Shown piece by piece: positions 1 to 9,622 of a stretch of 64,000 bases of DNA. Origin of the DNA: Trinickia violacea (lineage in GTDB: Bacteria > Pseudomonadota > Gammaproteobacteria > Burkholderiales > Burkholderiaceae); contig NZ_CP040077.1 of NCBI RefSeq assembly GCF_005280735.1, forward strand, positions 3,534,001 to 3,598,000. Direction: 5' to 3'. Below the pieces are notes generated by a model. That model saw only the letters and a list, made by a program, of their open reading frames with translations, was not told the DNA's origin and did not search any database. The position numbers and the translations under genes are program-made. How positions within the stretch are numbered: the first letter of the stretch is position 1; the number at the start of each line of letters is the position of its first letter.

Positions 1-1199
<1,199 letters not shown>

Positions 1200-1337
1200 A
1201 CGCGTTCTGGTGGTTGATCCCGGTCGTTAACTGGCTGCCGGCGTGCCGCCGATCAATGGCAGCGTTCGTACAGCCGCTTCTACTCCTGTCGAATCGCTCG
1301 CCCTGATGGACCACGGGGGCACCAAGGGGCGGCGATC

Positions 1338-2513
1338 TCAATTCGATGCCGCAATCGGCTCGACACGGCGCGGCGCGTAGGTTTCCCAGCCGCTGCAGCC
1401 CGGGCACTGCCAATAGAACAGGCGCGCCCGGAAACCGCAATTTTGACACGTGTACCGTGGCAGATTTTTGGTGCGCTGCTTGATCAGCGTGCGCATCAGC
1501 TCCAGCTCGCCGCGCCGCGGCTCATCGGCCGCCGCGATCTGCGCTTCGAGCAAGCGCGTCATGCCGGCCAGATTCGGCGACTTCTGCATCTGCGTACGAG
1601 CAAGCGTATGCGCGGCGTCGCCTCCCCGCAGGTCGGCTACGTGCTGATAGGCGACGTCGAGCAAATCGTTCGACGGATAGCGGTCGACGTAGCTCGTCAG
1701 CAAATCCGCCCCTTCCGCGGCGCGGCCCAGAGCGGCGTACGCCTTCATCAACTTTTCGGCGACGAGCGGCAGATAGGACGAATTCTGCTCCTCGACACGC
1801 TGCCATTCGGCGATCGCCCCGGCGTGATCGCCGCCAGCCGCTTTCACGTCGCCGGCGAGGATCGTCGCACGCACGTTCTGCGGATTCGCTTTCAGCGCGA
1901 GCTCGAGCTGCTCGGCCGCGTCGGCCGGTTTCTTCTGCTGCAGCGCCTCCTGCGCGAGCTCGCAATGAAATTGCGCGATTTCCTTGTCGAGCGGTTCTGC
2001 ACCCATCGTTTCGAGCCGCTGCGCGGTCTCGATCGACTTGCTCCAATCCTTCTCGATTTCGTAAATGGTCAGCAGCGCACGCTGCGCACCAAGCGCATAG
2101 TCGCCGCTCTCGAGCCTGCCGAACGTCTCTTCGGCACGGTCCAGCAAGCCGGCCTTCAGAAAGTCCTGTCCAAGCTCGAAGAGCGCGTGGTCCCGCTCGC
2201 TGACCGGCAGATCGGCGCGGCCGAGCAGGTTCTGATGCACACGGATCGCACGGTCCGTCTCGCCGCGGCGCCTGAACAGATTGCCGAGCGCGAAGTGCAA
2301 TTCGATCGTCTCGGGATCGAGCTTGACGACCTCGATGAACGCGTCGATCGCCTGGTCGGGCTGTTCGTTCAGCAGGAAGTTGAGGCCGCGGAAATAAGAG
2401 CGGGGCAGATTGGAGCTTTCGGAAAGCAGCGTCTTCAAGTCATAGCGAGCCGCGATCCAGCCGAAGGCGAACGCGACCGGGATGATGAGCAGCCACCAGA
2501 AATCGAGATCCAT
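1338..2513 (-). CDS. lapB: LapB (YciM), lipopolysaccharide assembly TPR protein
   Basis: A 391-residue inner-membrane-anchored protein. In enterobacteria LapB works with FtsH to control LpxC turnover and so LPS synthesis. Seen: one N-terminal membrane helix (MDLDFWWLLIIPVAFAFGW), about nine TPR-like repeats through the middle, and a C-terminal rubredoxin-like metal-binding knuckle with CQNCGF and CPGC near residues 360-380. Length and architecture fit the family. The start is the ATG at 2513 directly before the hydrophobic helix; an upstream in-frame start would add 19 residues unlike the family. It follows lapA by 64 bases, the usual lapA-lapB pair. Confidence 0.93.
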   Translation of the reverse strand: MDLDFWWLLIIPVAFAFGWIAARYDLKTLLSESSNLPRSYFRGLNFLLNEQPDQAIDAFIEVVKLDPETIELHFALGNLFRRRGETDRAIRVHQNLLGRADLPVSERDHALFELGQDFLKAGLLDRAEETFGRLESGDYALGAQRALLTIYEIEKDWSKSIETAQRLETMGAEPLDKEIAQFHCELAQEALQQKKPADAAEQLELALKANPQNVRATILAGDVKAAGGDHAGAIAEWQRVEEQNSSYLPLVAEKLMKAYAALGRAAEGADLLTSYVDRYPSNDLLDVAYQHVADLRGGDAAHTLARTQMQKSPNLAGMTRLLEAQIAAADEPRRGELELMRTLIKQRTKNLPRYTCQNCGFRARLFYWQCPGCSGWETYAPRRVEPIAASN

Positions 2514-2577
2514 GCGAATGATCGGAAGTGCGAAACACAAATTCCGCGCACCGGGCGGCGCGCGGCACAAAGGCGGT

Positions 2578-2871
2578 TCAGATCAGCGGCGGCAGCGGCG
2601 GCTCTTCGACGACCGGCGGGGTTTCGCGGGCGACGCGCAGATCGCGCTTCAAGCGGCCGTTTTCAAGCCGCAAGCGGATCATCGCCGGAAATGAGGAAAT
2701 GAGCCCCGCAAGCAAACCGACACCGAAAAAAGCGAGTCCGATCAGAATGAGCGGCGCCTGCCACGCATAGCCGGCCAGGAAATTCAGCGTTGCAGATTGC
2801 GTGTTGGCGAGCGCAAGCACGAGCAGCAGCACGAACACCAGCACACGGATCAACCAGACGATAAATCTCAT
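2578..2871 (-). CDS. lapA: LapA-family membrane protein (DUF1049)
   Basis: A 97-residue inner-membrane protein of the LapA/DUF1049 family, partner of LapB in lipopolysaccharide assembly. Two hydrophobic helices are visible (about residues 3-24 and 40-62), followed by a basic, coiled-coil-like tail (MIRLRLENGRLKRDLRVAR) and a proline-rich C-terminus. It sits between ihfB and lapB on the same strand. A strong intrinsic terminator (3101-3128) separates it from ihfB, so lapA-lapB probably have their own promoter; a possible -10 hexamer is noted at 2957-2962. Confidence 0.9.
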   Translation of the reverse strand: MRFIVWLIRVLVFVLLLVLALANTQSATLNFLAGYAWQAPLILIGLAFFGVGLLAGLISSFPAMIRLRLENGRLKRDLRVARETPPVVEEPPLPPLI

Positions 2872-2956
2872 AAAGGCTCTCTAGACTGCGGTTGCGTAAT
2901 CGACACGGGCTTGGCGGTACATCACGCCGCTTTGCTGCCGCGCAAAAGTGACCCGT

Positions 2957-2962
2957 ATTGTA
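2957..2962 (-). promoter_or_regulatory. candidate -10 element for lapA-lapB
   Basis: On the minus strand the hexamer reads TACAAT, one mismatch from the sigma-70 consensus, about 85 bases upstream of the lapA start and downstream of the ihfB terminator. No convincing -35 is visible at 16-18 bases, so this is a weak prediction resting mainly on position. Confidence 0.3.
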
Positions 2963-3100
2963 AAGGAAGCCTTACGCGGCGGGCGAAACCGGCAATGCGC
3001 GGTGTGACATGGGCCAAATGGGCGCACGCAAACCTCCCTCCGCACGCCACGCCTTCAACGGGGCTTTGCATGGGACCCAAGTAAGCTCTAAAGCGCTAAC

Positions 3101-3128
3101 AAAAAAAGCGCCCGAAGGCGCTTTTTTT
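3101..3128 (-). terminator. intrinsic terminator after ihfB (bidirectional shape)
   Basis: A7-AGCGCC-CGAA-GGCGCT-T7: a tight GC stem with a four-base loop flanked by A7 and T7, so it could act on both strands. It lies 48 bases downstream of the ihfB stop and ahead of lapA. Confidence 0.9.
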
Positions 3129-3175
3129 GGGTCTTTGCCGGTCCGGCTAGAGCCATCGACGGCTATCCGCGGAAA

Positions 3176-3499
3176 TCACAGATCGTCGTCGGGCTCTTCG
3201 GCTTTCATCGGCTCGCCCGCGCGGCCATCCACTCGCTCGCGCAATTCCTTGCCAGGCTTGAAGTGCGGCACATGCTTTTCAGGCACCAGCACTTTTTCAC
3301 CCGACTTCGGATTGCGCCCGACACGAGAGGGACGCCGGTTCAGGCCGAAGCTGCCAAAGCCACGAATTTCGATGCGATGGCCATTGGCCAGCGCCTCCGA
3401 CATCGCATCGAGCATCGTCTTCACCGCGAAATCCGCATCCTTGAGGACAAGTTGCGGAAATCGCGTTGCCAGCTGGGCGACCAATTCCGATTTGGTCAT
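3176..3499 (-). CDS. ihfB: integration host factor subunit beta
   Basis: A 107-residue DNA-bending protein of the HU/IHF family; with IhfA it forms the sequence-specific nucleoid protein IHF. Seen: N-terminal MTKSELVAQLATRFPQL typical of IHF-beta, the motif RIEIRGFGSFGLNRR (about residues 42-56) and the DNA-intercalating arm RVGRNPKSGEKV (about 59-70). The acidic C-terminal tail (EEPDDDL) is longer than in E. coli (94 residues). It lies 22 bases downstream of rpsA, the universally common rpsA-ihfB pair. Confidence 0.96.
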   Translation of the reverse strand: MTKSELVAQLATRFPQLVLKDADFAVKTMLDAMSEALANGHRIEIRGFGSFGLNRRPSRVGRNPKSGEKVLVPEKHVPHFKPGKELRERVDGRAGEPMKAEEPDDDL

Positions 3500-3521
3500 A
3501 CTGCGGCAGACCTCTTAAGGC

Positions 3522-5234
3522 TTACTGGTTCTGACCGTCGAGCTTGGCCTTCAGCAGCGCGCCGAGGTTCGTCGTGCCGCTCGCTGCCGAGCTCGTATCG
3601 GCTTGCAGGCCGCGGATGGCTTCCTGCTGCTCGGCCGAATCCTTCGCCTTAATCGACAGGTTGATGCCACGCGACTTGCGGTCGATGTTGATGATCATCG
3701 CATTGACCTTGTCGCCTTCCTTCAGCACGTTGCGAGCATCTTCCACGCGGTCTTGCGCGATTTCCGAAGCACGCAGGTAGCCTTCGACTTCAGCGGACAG
3801 CGCAACCACGGCGCCCTTCGCATCCACCGTCTTGACCACGCCGTCGACGATCGAACCCTTGTCGTTCATCGCAACGAAGTTGCTGAACGGGTCGCCTTCG
3901 AGCTGCTTGATACCCAGCGAAATGCGTTCCTTCTCGACGTCGATGCCGAGCACGACCGCTTCCACTTCGTCGCCCTTCTTGTACTTGCGGACGGCTTCTT
4001 CGCCGGTTTCGCTCCACGACAGATCCGACAGGTGAACCAGACCGTCGATGCCGCCGGGCAGGCCGATGAACACGCCGAAGTCGGTGATCGACTTGATCGC
4101 GCCTTGCAGCTTGTCGCCCTTCTTGAAGTTGCGGCTGAAGTCATCCCACGGATTCGGCTTGCACTGCTTCATGCCGAGGCTGATACGGCGGCGGTCTTCG
4201 TCGATTTCGAGAACCATGACTTCGACTTCGTCGCCCAGCTGGACAACCTTCGACGGCGCAACGTTCTTGTTGGTCCAGTCCATTTCCGACACGTGGACGA
4301 GGCCTTCGATGCCCGATTCGACTTCGACGAACGCGCCGTAGTCGGTGATGTTCGTGACCTTGCCGAACAGGCGCGTGCCCGACGGGTAGCGGCGCGAGAT
4401 GCCTTCCCACGGATCGTCGCCCAGTTGCTTGATGCCGAGCGAAACGCGGTTCTTCTCTTGGTCGAACTTGAGGATCTTCGCGGTCACTTCTTGGCCGACC
4501 GACAGAACTTCGCTCGGGTGACGCACGCGGCGCCATGCGATGTCGGTGATGTGCAGCAGGCCGTCGATGCCGCCGAGGTCCACGAACGCGCCGTAGTCGG
4601 TGATGTTCTTGACCACGCCTTCGACGATCGCGCCTTCCTTGAGCGTTTCGAGCAGCTTCGCGCGCTCTTCGCCTTGGGTCGCTTCGATCACGGCGCGGCG
4701 CGACAGCACGACGTTGTTACGCTTGCGGTCGAGCTTGATGACGCGGAATTCGAGGGTCTTGCCTTCGTACGGGGTCGTGTCCTTGACCGGACGCGTGTCG
4801 ACGAGCGAACCCGGCAGGAACGCGCGGATGCCGTTGACCATGACGGTCATGCCGCCCTTGACCTTGCCCGTGATCGTGCCGGTCACGAGTTCGTTGTTGT
4901 CGAGGGCCTTTTCCAGCGACAGCCACGAAGCCAGACGCTTCGCCTTGTCGCGCGACAGGATCGTGTCGCCGTAGCCGTTTTCCAGCGCGTCGATCGCGAC
5001 GGAAACGAAGTCGCCCGCCTGCACTTCTACCTCGCCCGCGTCATTCAGGAACTCTTCGAGCGGGATGTAGGCTTCGGACTTGAGACCAGCGTTGACGACC
5101 ACGAAGTTGTGGTCGACGCGCACGACTTCGGCGGAGATCACTTCGCCGGCGCGCATGTCTTGCTTGGTCAGCGACTCTTCGAACAGAGCCGCAAAGGATT
5201 CGGTATTCGGGGTGGAAGTTTGCAGGTCGGACAT
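3522..5234 (-). CDS. rpsA: 30S ribosomal protein S1
   Basis: A 570-residue mRNA-binding ribosomal protein needed for initiation on structured or SD-poor mRNAs. Six S1 (OB-fold) repeats are visible; repeats 3-6 carry the recurring pattern VTNITDYGAFVEVESGIEGL / GLVHVSEMDW / RRISLGMKQ, and the last two are more divergent as in other S1 proteins. Start chosen as the ATG at 5234 (MSDLQTSTPN, the Burkholderia S1 N-terminus); an upstream ATG would add ten unrelated residues. No Shine-Dalgarno-like purine tract precedes this ATG, in line with the known autoregulated, SD-poor rpsA initiation region of E. coli. cmk lies upstream, ihfB downstream. Confidence 0.97.
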   Translation of the reverse strand: MSDLQTSTPNTESFAALFEESLTKQDMRAGEVISAEVVRVDHNFVVVNAGLKSEAYIPLEEFLNDAGEVEVQAGDFVSVAIDALENGYGDTILSRDKAKRLASWLSLEKALDNNELVTGTITGKVKGGMTVMVNGIRAFLPGSLVDTRPVKDTTPYEGKTLEFRVIKLDRKRNNVVLSRRAVIEATQGEERAKLLETLKEGAIVEGVVKNITDYGAFVDLGGIDGLLHITDIAWRRVRHPSEVLSVGQEVTAKILKFDQEKNRVSLGIKQLGDDPWEGISRRYPSGTRLFGKVTNITDYGAFVEVESGIEGLVHVSEMDWTNKNVAPSKVVQLGDEVEVMVLEIDEDRRRISLGMKQCKPNPWDDFSRNFKKGDKLQGAIKSITDFGVFIGLPGGIDGLVHLSDLSWSETGEEAVRKYKKGDEVEAVVLGIDVEKERISLGIKQLEGDPFSNFVAMNDKGSIVDGVVKTVDAKGAVVALSAEVEGYLRASEIAQDRVEDARNVLKEGDKVNAMIINIDRKSRGINLSIKAKDSAEQQEAIRGLQADTSSAASGTTNLGALLKAKLDGQNQ

Positions 5235-5395
5235 AAAAATCGAAATTTGCATGGTTTTTCGCATTGCCTGCCCGGCGGTTAAAGGACCGGGTACTGCGGC
5301 GCTACAGCGAAAGCCATACGGGGTTAAGGGTTAAAACACGCTCCGCGCCAATCGCGGAACACCTACTGCCAGCCGCGGCGCGCGACCGATACGGA

Positions 5396-6082
5396 TCACG
5401 CGCGCGATTGAGGCGCCTGGTACCACCGCACCACTTGTTCGACCGCTTGGTCGATCGAGAGAGCCGAGGTATCGAGCAGCTTCGCATCTGCCGCAGGCTT
5501 GAGCGGCGCGGCGACGCGCTGACTGTCGCGCTCGTCGCGTTCACGCAAATCCCGAAGCAAGTCATCTATGTTAGCAGAAAATCCTTTTTGGATCAATTGC
5601 TTATGCCGTCTCGCGGCGCGAGCCTCGACACTGGCCGTCAGGAACACCTTCAGCCCCGCATCGGGAAAGATCACGGTGCCCATGTCGCGACCGTCCGCGA
5701 CCAGCCCCGGTTCCTTGCGGAACGCCCGCTGACGCGCCACCAGCGCGGCTCTCACCGGCGCGTGCACGGCGATGGCCGACGCCCGGTTGCCGATCGCCTC
5801 CGCGCGAATTTCGGTCGAAACGTCCACGCCGTCGAGCTGCGCCAGACCCTCGCGGAACGTGATATGGAGATCGCCGACCAGCTTCGCAAGCTCGTCCGGC
5901 GCGTCGGGCGGCACGTCGTAGTGCACGCTCGCCAGCGCGGCCAGCCGGTACAGCGCCCCGCTATCGAGCAGGTGAAAGCCCAAATGGGCGGCGACCAGCG
6001 TGGCCACCGTGCCTTTGCCGGAGGCCGTCGGGCCGTCGATCGCGATGACGGGCGTCTGGTGAAAGGGGCGAGTCGATTTCAT
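5396..6082 (-). CDS. cmk: cytidylate kinase
   Basis: A 228-residue kinase that phosphorylates CMP and dCMP with ATP in pyrimidine nucleotide recycling; cytosolic. Seen: P-loop IDGPTASGKGTVA near residues 15-27, LDSGALYR for substrate binding near 39-46, and DGRDMGTVIFPDAGLKVFL near 130-148. It lies 15 bases downstream of aroA and 161 bases upstream of rpsA, the conserved aroA-cmk-rpsA order. I see no terminator in the cmk-rpsA gap. Confidence 0.96.
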   Translation of the reverse strand: MKSTRPFHQTPVIAIDGPTASGKGTVATLVAAHLGFHLLDSGALYRLAALASVHYDVPPDAPDELAKLVGDLHITFREGLAQLDGVDVSTEIRAEAIGNRASAIAVHAPVRAALVARQRAFRKEPGLVADGRDMGTVIFPDAGLKVFLTASVEARAARRHKQLIQKGFSANIDDLLRDLRERDERDSQRVAAPLKPAADAKLLDTSALSIDQAVEQVVRWYQAPQSRA

Positions 6083-6097
6083 CGATAAAAACGTCGG

Positions 6098-7402
6098 TCA
6101 GGTCGCGGCGAGCGTCTTGAAGCGCTCGAAATAATCGGGGAAGGTCTTGCCGACGCACTTCGGATCGTTGATCCGCACCGGCACGCCGCCCAGCGAGACG
6201 AGCGAGAAGCACATCGCCATGCGGTGGTCGTCGTAGGTGTCGATGGCGGCGTTCGGGGTCAGCTGAGCGGGGGGCGTCACGATCAAGTAGTCGGCGCCCT
6301 CTTCGATCGTCGCACCAACCTTGCGCAGCTCGGTCGCCATCGCGGCAATCCGGTCGGTTTCCTTCACGCGCCAGCTCGCGATGTTGCGCAGCGCGGTCGG
6401 GCCGTCGGCGAACAACGCGGCGACCGCGATCGTCATCGCAGCGTCGGGAATCAGATTGAAGTCCATGTCGATCGCTTCGAGCTTGCCGTGGTCGTGGCCG
6501 ACGCCGCGCACTTCGATCCAGTCGTCGCCCATCGTCACGTTCGCGCCCATCTTCATCAGCGCGGTCGCAAAGCCCACGTCGCCCTGGATGCTCGCGCGCC
6601 CCACGCCCTCGACGCGGATCGGCCCGCCGCCCAGCGCACCGGCCGCGAGGAAGTACGACGCCGACGACGCGTCGCCCTCGACCATGATCGAGCCCGGCGA
6701 CTGGTAGCGCACGCCGGCCGGCACGGTGAAGCGTTGCCAGCCTTCACGCTCGACGGTCACGCCGAAGCGTTCCATCAGCTTGATCGTGATCTCGATGTAC
6801 GGCTTCGAGATCAGCTCGCCCTCGACCTCGATCACGATCGAGCCGCTTTGCGAACGCACGAGCGGCAGCGTCATCAGGAGTGCAGTCAGGAACTGGCTCG
6901 ACACGTCGCCGCGCACGCGGATCGGCGCGTCGACCGAGACCCGCGCCGCGTGGATCTTGAGCGGCGGGTAGCCCTCGTTCAGCTCGTAGTCGATCTTCGC
7001 GCCGATTTGACGCAGCCCGTCGACGAGGTCGCCGATCGGCCGCTCGTGCATGCGCGGCACGCCGTGCACGCGGTATTCGCCGCCGTTGACGGCCAGCGCG
7101 GCGGTCAGCGGACGAATCGCCGTGCCCGCATTGCCCAGGAACAGATCGGCCTGTTGCGCGACGAACGCGCCGCGCGTGCCCGTTACGACGCACACGTCGC
7201 CATCGCGCTTGAATTGCACGCCGAGCTTTTCGAGCGCGTCGAGCATGACGCGCGTGTCGTCCGAATCGAGCAGGTTCGTGATCGTCGTTTCGCCTTCCGC
7301 AAGCGCCGCGAGCAGCAGCACGCGGTTCGAGATGCTCTTCGAGCCGGGTAGCCGGACGGTGCCGGACGCACGGGAGAACGGTCCGAGGTCGAGATATTCC
7401 AT
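6098..7402 (-). CDS. aroA: 5-enolpyruvylshikimate-3-phosphate synthase
   Basis: A 434-residue enzyme joining shikimate-3-phosphate and PEP to EPSP in the shikimate pathway. Seen: N-terminal LPGSKSISNRVLLLAAL (residues ~16-32), the active-site loop LGNAGTAIRPLTAAL near 93-107 and the C-terminal DHRMAMCFSL near 389-398. The loop is of the class I type (Gly-Asn-Ala-Gly-Thr-Ala-x-Arg-Pro-Leu), as in E. coli. Start is the ATG at 7402 (MEYLDLGPF); the longer frame would run into the tyrA coding region. Only 11 bases separate it from tyrA. Confidence 0.97.
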   Translation of the reverse strand: MEYLDLGPFSRASGTVRLPGSKSISNRVLLLAALAEGETTITNLLDSDDTRVMLDALEKLGVQFKRDGDVCVVTGTRGAFVAQQADLFLGNAGTAIRPLTAALAVNGGEYRVHGVPRMHERPIGDLVDGLRQIGAKIDYELNEGYPPLKIHAARVSVDAPIRVRGDVSSQFLTALLMTLPLVRSQSGSIVIEVEGELISKPYIEITIKLMERFGVTVEREGWQRFTVPAGVRYQSPGSIMVEGDASSASYFLAAGALGGGPIRVEGVGRASIQGDVGFATALMKMGANVTMGDDWIEVRGVGHDHGKLEAIDMDFNLIPDAAMTIAVAALFADGPTALRNIASWRVKETDRIAAMATELRKVGATIEEGADYLIVTPPAQLTPNAAIDTYDDHRMAMCFSLVSLGGVPVRINDPKCVGKTFPDYFERFKTLAAT

Positions 7403-7413
7403 GGTCAGTCCTG

Positions 7414-8352
7414 TTATTTCGAGGGGCTGGCGCCGGCAGCGGCCTTGCCGCCGCGCTCCTGCCATTCAGTGCGGGCCTTGCGCGAACGTGCGAACGCGGC
7501 TTCGAGCGCTGCGCCGTCGCCGGCTTCGATCGCCGCGCGCAAGCGCGCGAGCACGGCCGTGTAGGCGTCGAGCTCTTCCAGCAGCGCTGCGCGATTGGCG
7601 ACGCAAATGTCGCGCCACATTTCCGGGCTTGACGCGGCGATCCGCGTGAAATCGCGGAACCCGCCGGCGGCAAACGAAAACTTCAGATCGGCGTCCGGCG
7701 CTTCGAGAATCTGCTCGACGAGCGCAAACGACAGCACATGCGGCAAATGGCTCACCGACGCCAGGACGCGATCGTGCTGCTCCACGCTCATCTGCCGGAC
7801 CACGGCGCCAGTCGCAAGCCACATCGCCTCGATGCGCGCGACATCGGCAGGCGAATTTTCGGGCAACGGGCACAGTACGACATTGCGCCCGGCGTACAGC
7901 TCGGGGAGCGCCGCCTCGACACCGCTCGATTCGCGTCCGGCGATCGGATGGCCCGGCACGAACTGGTTGATACGAGGCCCAAGCGCCGCACGTGCGGCAG
8001 TGACGACGTCGGACTTGGTGCTGCCCGCGTCGGTGACGATGGTCGCATCGTCGAGAAACGGTGCGATTCGCGTGAGCAACGGCTGCGTCTGCGCGACCGG
8101 CGCCGCGAGCAGAACGATATCGGCGCCCGCCAGCGCGTCGCGCAACTGCGCGTCGTCGCCGATTGCAGCGAAACTGTCGATGACGCCCAACTCACGCGCC
8201 CGCTCGACCGACGACACCGAGCGGCCAACGCCGATCACCGTGCCGCGCTGCCCCGCCTGCTCCGGCTGACGCTCGCGCAACGCGCGCGCGAGCGATCCGC
8301 CGATCAGCCCGACACCGAAAATCACCAGTTTGTTGAATGAAAACGCGGTCAC
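7414..8352 (-). CDS. tyrA: prephenate dehydrogenase
   Basis: A 312-residue enzyme that converts prephenate to 4-hydroxyphenylpyruvate for tyrosine synthesis. Seen: Rossmann motif FGVGLIGGSLARAL at residues ~11-25, VTDAGSTKSDV near 105-115 and FVPGHPIAGRESSG near 130-143, all typical of the PDH family. No ACT domain is present and the protein is not fused to chorismate mutase. The start appears to be a GTG at 8352 (reading MTAFSFNKLVIFG); no ATG fits the family N-terminus and no strong SD is visible. It lies between hisC (78-base gap) and aroA. Confidence 0.93.
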   Translation of the reverse strand: MTAFSFNKLVIFGVGLIGGSLARALRERQPEQAGQRGTVIGVGRSVSSVERARELGVIDSFAAIGDDAQLRDALAGADIVLLAAPVAQTQPLLTRIAPFLDDATIVTDAGSTKSDVVTAARAALGPRINQFVPGHPIAGRESSGVEAALPELYAGRNVVLCPLPENSPADVARIEAMWLATGAVVRQMSVEQHDRVLASVSHLPHVLSFALVEQILEAPDADLKFSFAAGGFRDFTRIAASSPEMWRDICVANRAALLEELDAYTAVLARLRAAIEAGDGAALEAAFARSRKARTEWQERGGKAAAGASPSK

Positions 8353-8430
8353 GACGGACAGACTAAAAAAGCGCGCGACGAGCCCAAGCTCGCGCGCGCG
8401 GAATGAAAACCAACCGCCCGGGCCTGCCGG

Positions 8431-9543
8431 TCAGGCAGGCGCAAGCGCCTTTTCGAGCGCGGCGATGAACGCCTCGTTTTCTTCCGGCAAGCCGATCGTC
8501 ACGCGCAGCCACTGCGGCAACCCATAGTTGCCGACCGGCCGCACGATCACGCCCTGCTTCAAGAGCGCCAGATTCACACGCGCACCGGCGCCGTCGTCGT
8601 TACCGACGCGCACCAGCACGAAGTTGCCGTACGACGGCACGTATTCGAGATCGAGCTTGTCGAACGCCTCCGTCAGCCGGCGGTAGCCCGCCGCGTTGAG
8701 CGCCGCGCTCTTTTCGAGGAACGCTCGGTCGTTCAGCGCCGCGACGGCCGCAGCTTGCGCGAGCGTGTTCACGTTGAACGGCTGGCGCAAGCGGTTCAGC
8801 AAATCGGTCAGCTCCGGCTGCGCGATCGCGAAACCGACGCGCAATCCCGCGAGACCGAACGCCTTCGAGAACGTGCGCGACACGAGCAGGTTCGGAAAAC
8901 GTCGGGTCCAGGCGATCGAATCGTAGCGCTTGTCCGCGGCGAGATACTCGGTGTACGCCTCGTCGAGCACCACGACCACGTTCTTCGGCACCTTCTCGAG
9001 AAACGCTTCGAGCGCCGGGCCTTCGATGAACGTGCCGGTCGGGTTGTTCGGATTGGCGACGAACATGAGACGCGTGTCGGCATCGATCGCCTTCAGCATC
9101 GCATCGAGGTCATGGCCATGCTTCATGGCGGGCACGACGATCGCACGCGCGCCGATGCCTTGCGTCGCGAGCCCATACACGGCGAACGAGTATTGCGCAT
9201 AGACGATCGACTGACTCTTCTCGACGAGCGCATGCGCGGCCAGTTCAAGAATGTCGTTGCTGCCGTTGCCGAGCGTGATCCAATCCGCCGGCACCCCGTA
9301 GTGCTCGCTCAATGCGGCCTTCAGCTCGAACGCGTTCGCATCCGGATAGCGGCCGAGATCGGCGGCGGCCTGCGCCATCGCTGCCTTCGCCGACTCCGGC
9401 ATGCCAAGCGGATTTTCGTTCGATGCCAGCTTCACGATGTGCGCTTCATCGAGGCCAAACTCGCGGGCAACTTCCGAAATCGGCTTGCCGGCGACGTAAG
9501 GCGCGATCGCGCGCACATAGGAAGGGCCGTATTGCGTTGTCAT
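8431..9543 (-). CDS. hisC: histidinol-phosphate / aromatic aminotransferase
   Basis: A 370-residue PLP-dependent class I/II aminotransferase. Seen: LASNENPLGMPESA near residues 39-52, NPNNPTGTF near 162-170, and the PLP-lysine motif SRTFSKAFGLAGLRVGFA near 222-239. In this position (pheA-hisC-tyrA-aroA) the HisC homologue is generally thought to serve phenylalanine and tyrosine transamination as well as, or instead of, histidine synthesis. That is inference from context; sequence alone does not settle substrate range. Often labelled hisC2 when a second copy sits in the his operon. Confidence 0.92.
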   Translation of the reverse strand: MTTQYGPSYVRAIAPYVAGKPISEVAREFGLDEAHIVKLASNENPLGMPESAKAAMAQAAADLGRYPDANAFELKAALSEHYGVPADWITLGNGSNDILELAAHALVEKSQSIVYAQYSFAVYGLATQGIGARAIVVPAMKHGHDLDAMLKAIDADTRLMFVANPNNPTGTFIEGPALEAFLEKVPKNVVVVLDEAYTEYLAADKRYDSIAWTRRFPNLLVSRTFSKAFGLAGLRVGFAIAQPELTDLLNRLRQPFNVNTLAQAAAVAALNDRAFLEKSAALNAAGYRRLTEAFDKLDLEYVPSYGNFVLVRVGNDDGAGARVNLALLKQGVIVRPVGNYGLPQWLRVTIGLPEENEAFIAALEKALAPA

Positions 9544-9622
9544 GTATGTCTCCAGATCGGACTTGCTAGTAGTAAGCGATGGGGCGCGAACGAAGCGACC
9601 GAAAGCAGCCAGTAGCGGCGCT

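Noticed and set aside
8353..8430. Terminator between hisC and tyrA
   Set aside because: The spacer has GCGCGCG runs but no stable stem followed by a T-tract on the minus strand; read-through within the supraoperon is more likely.
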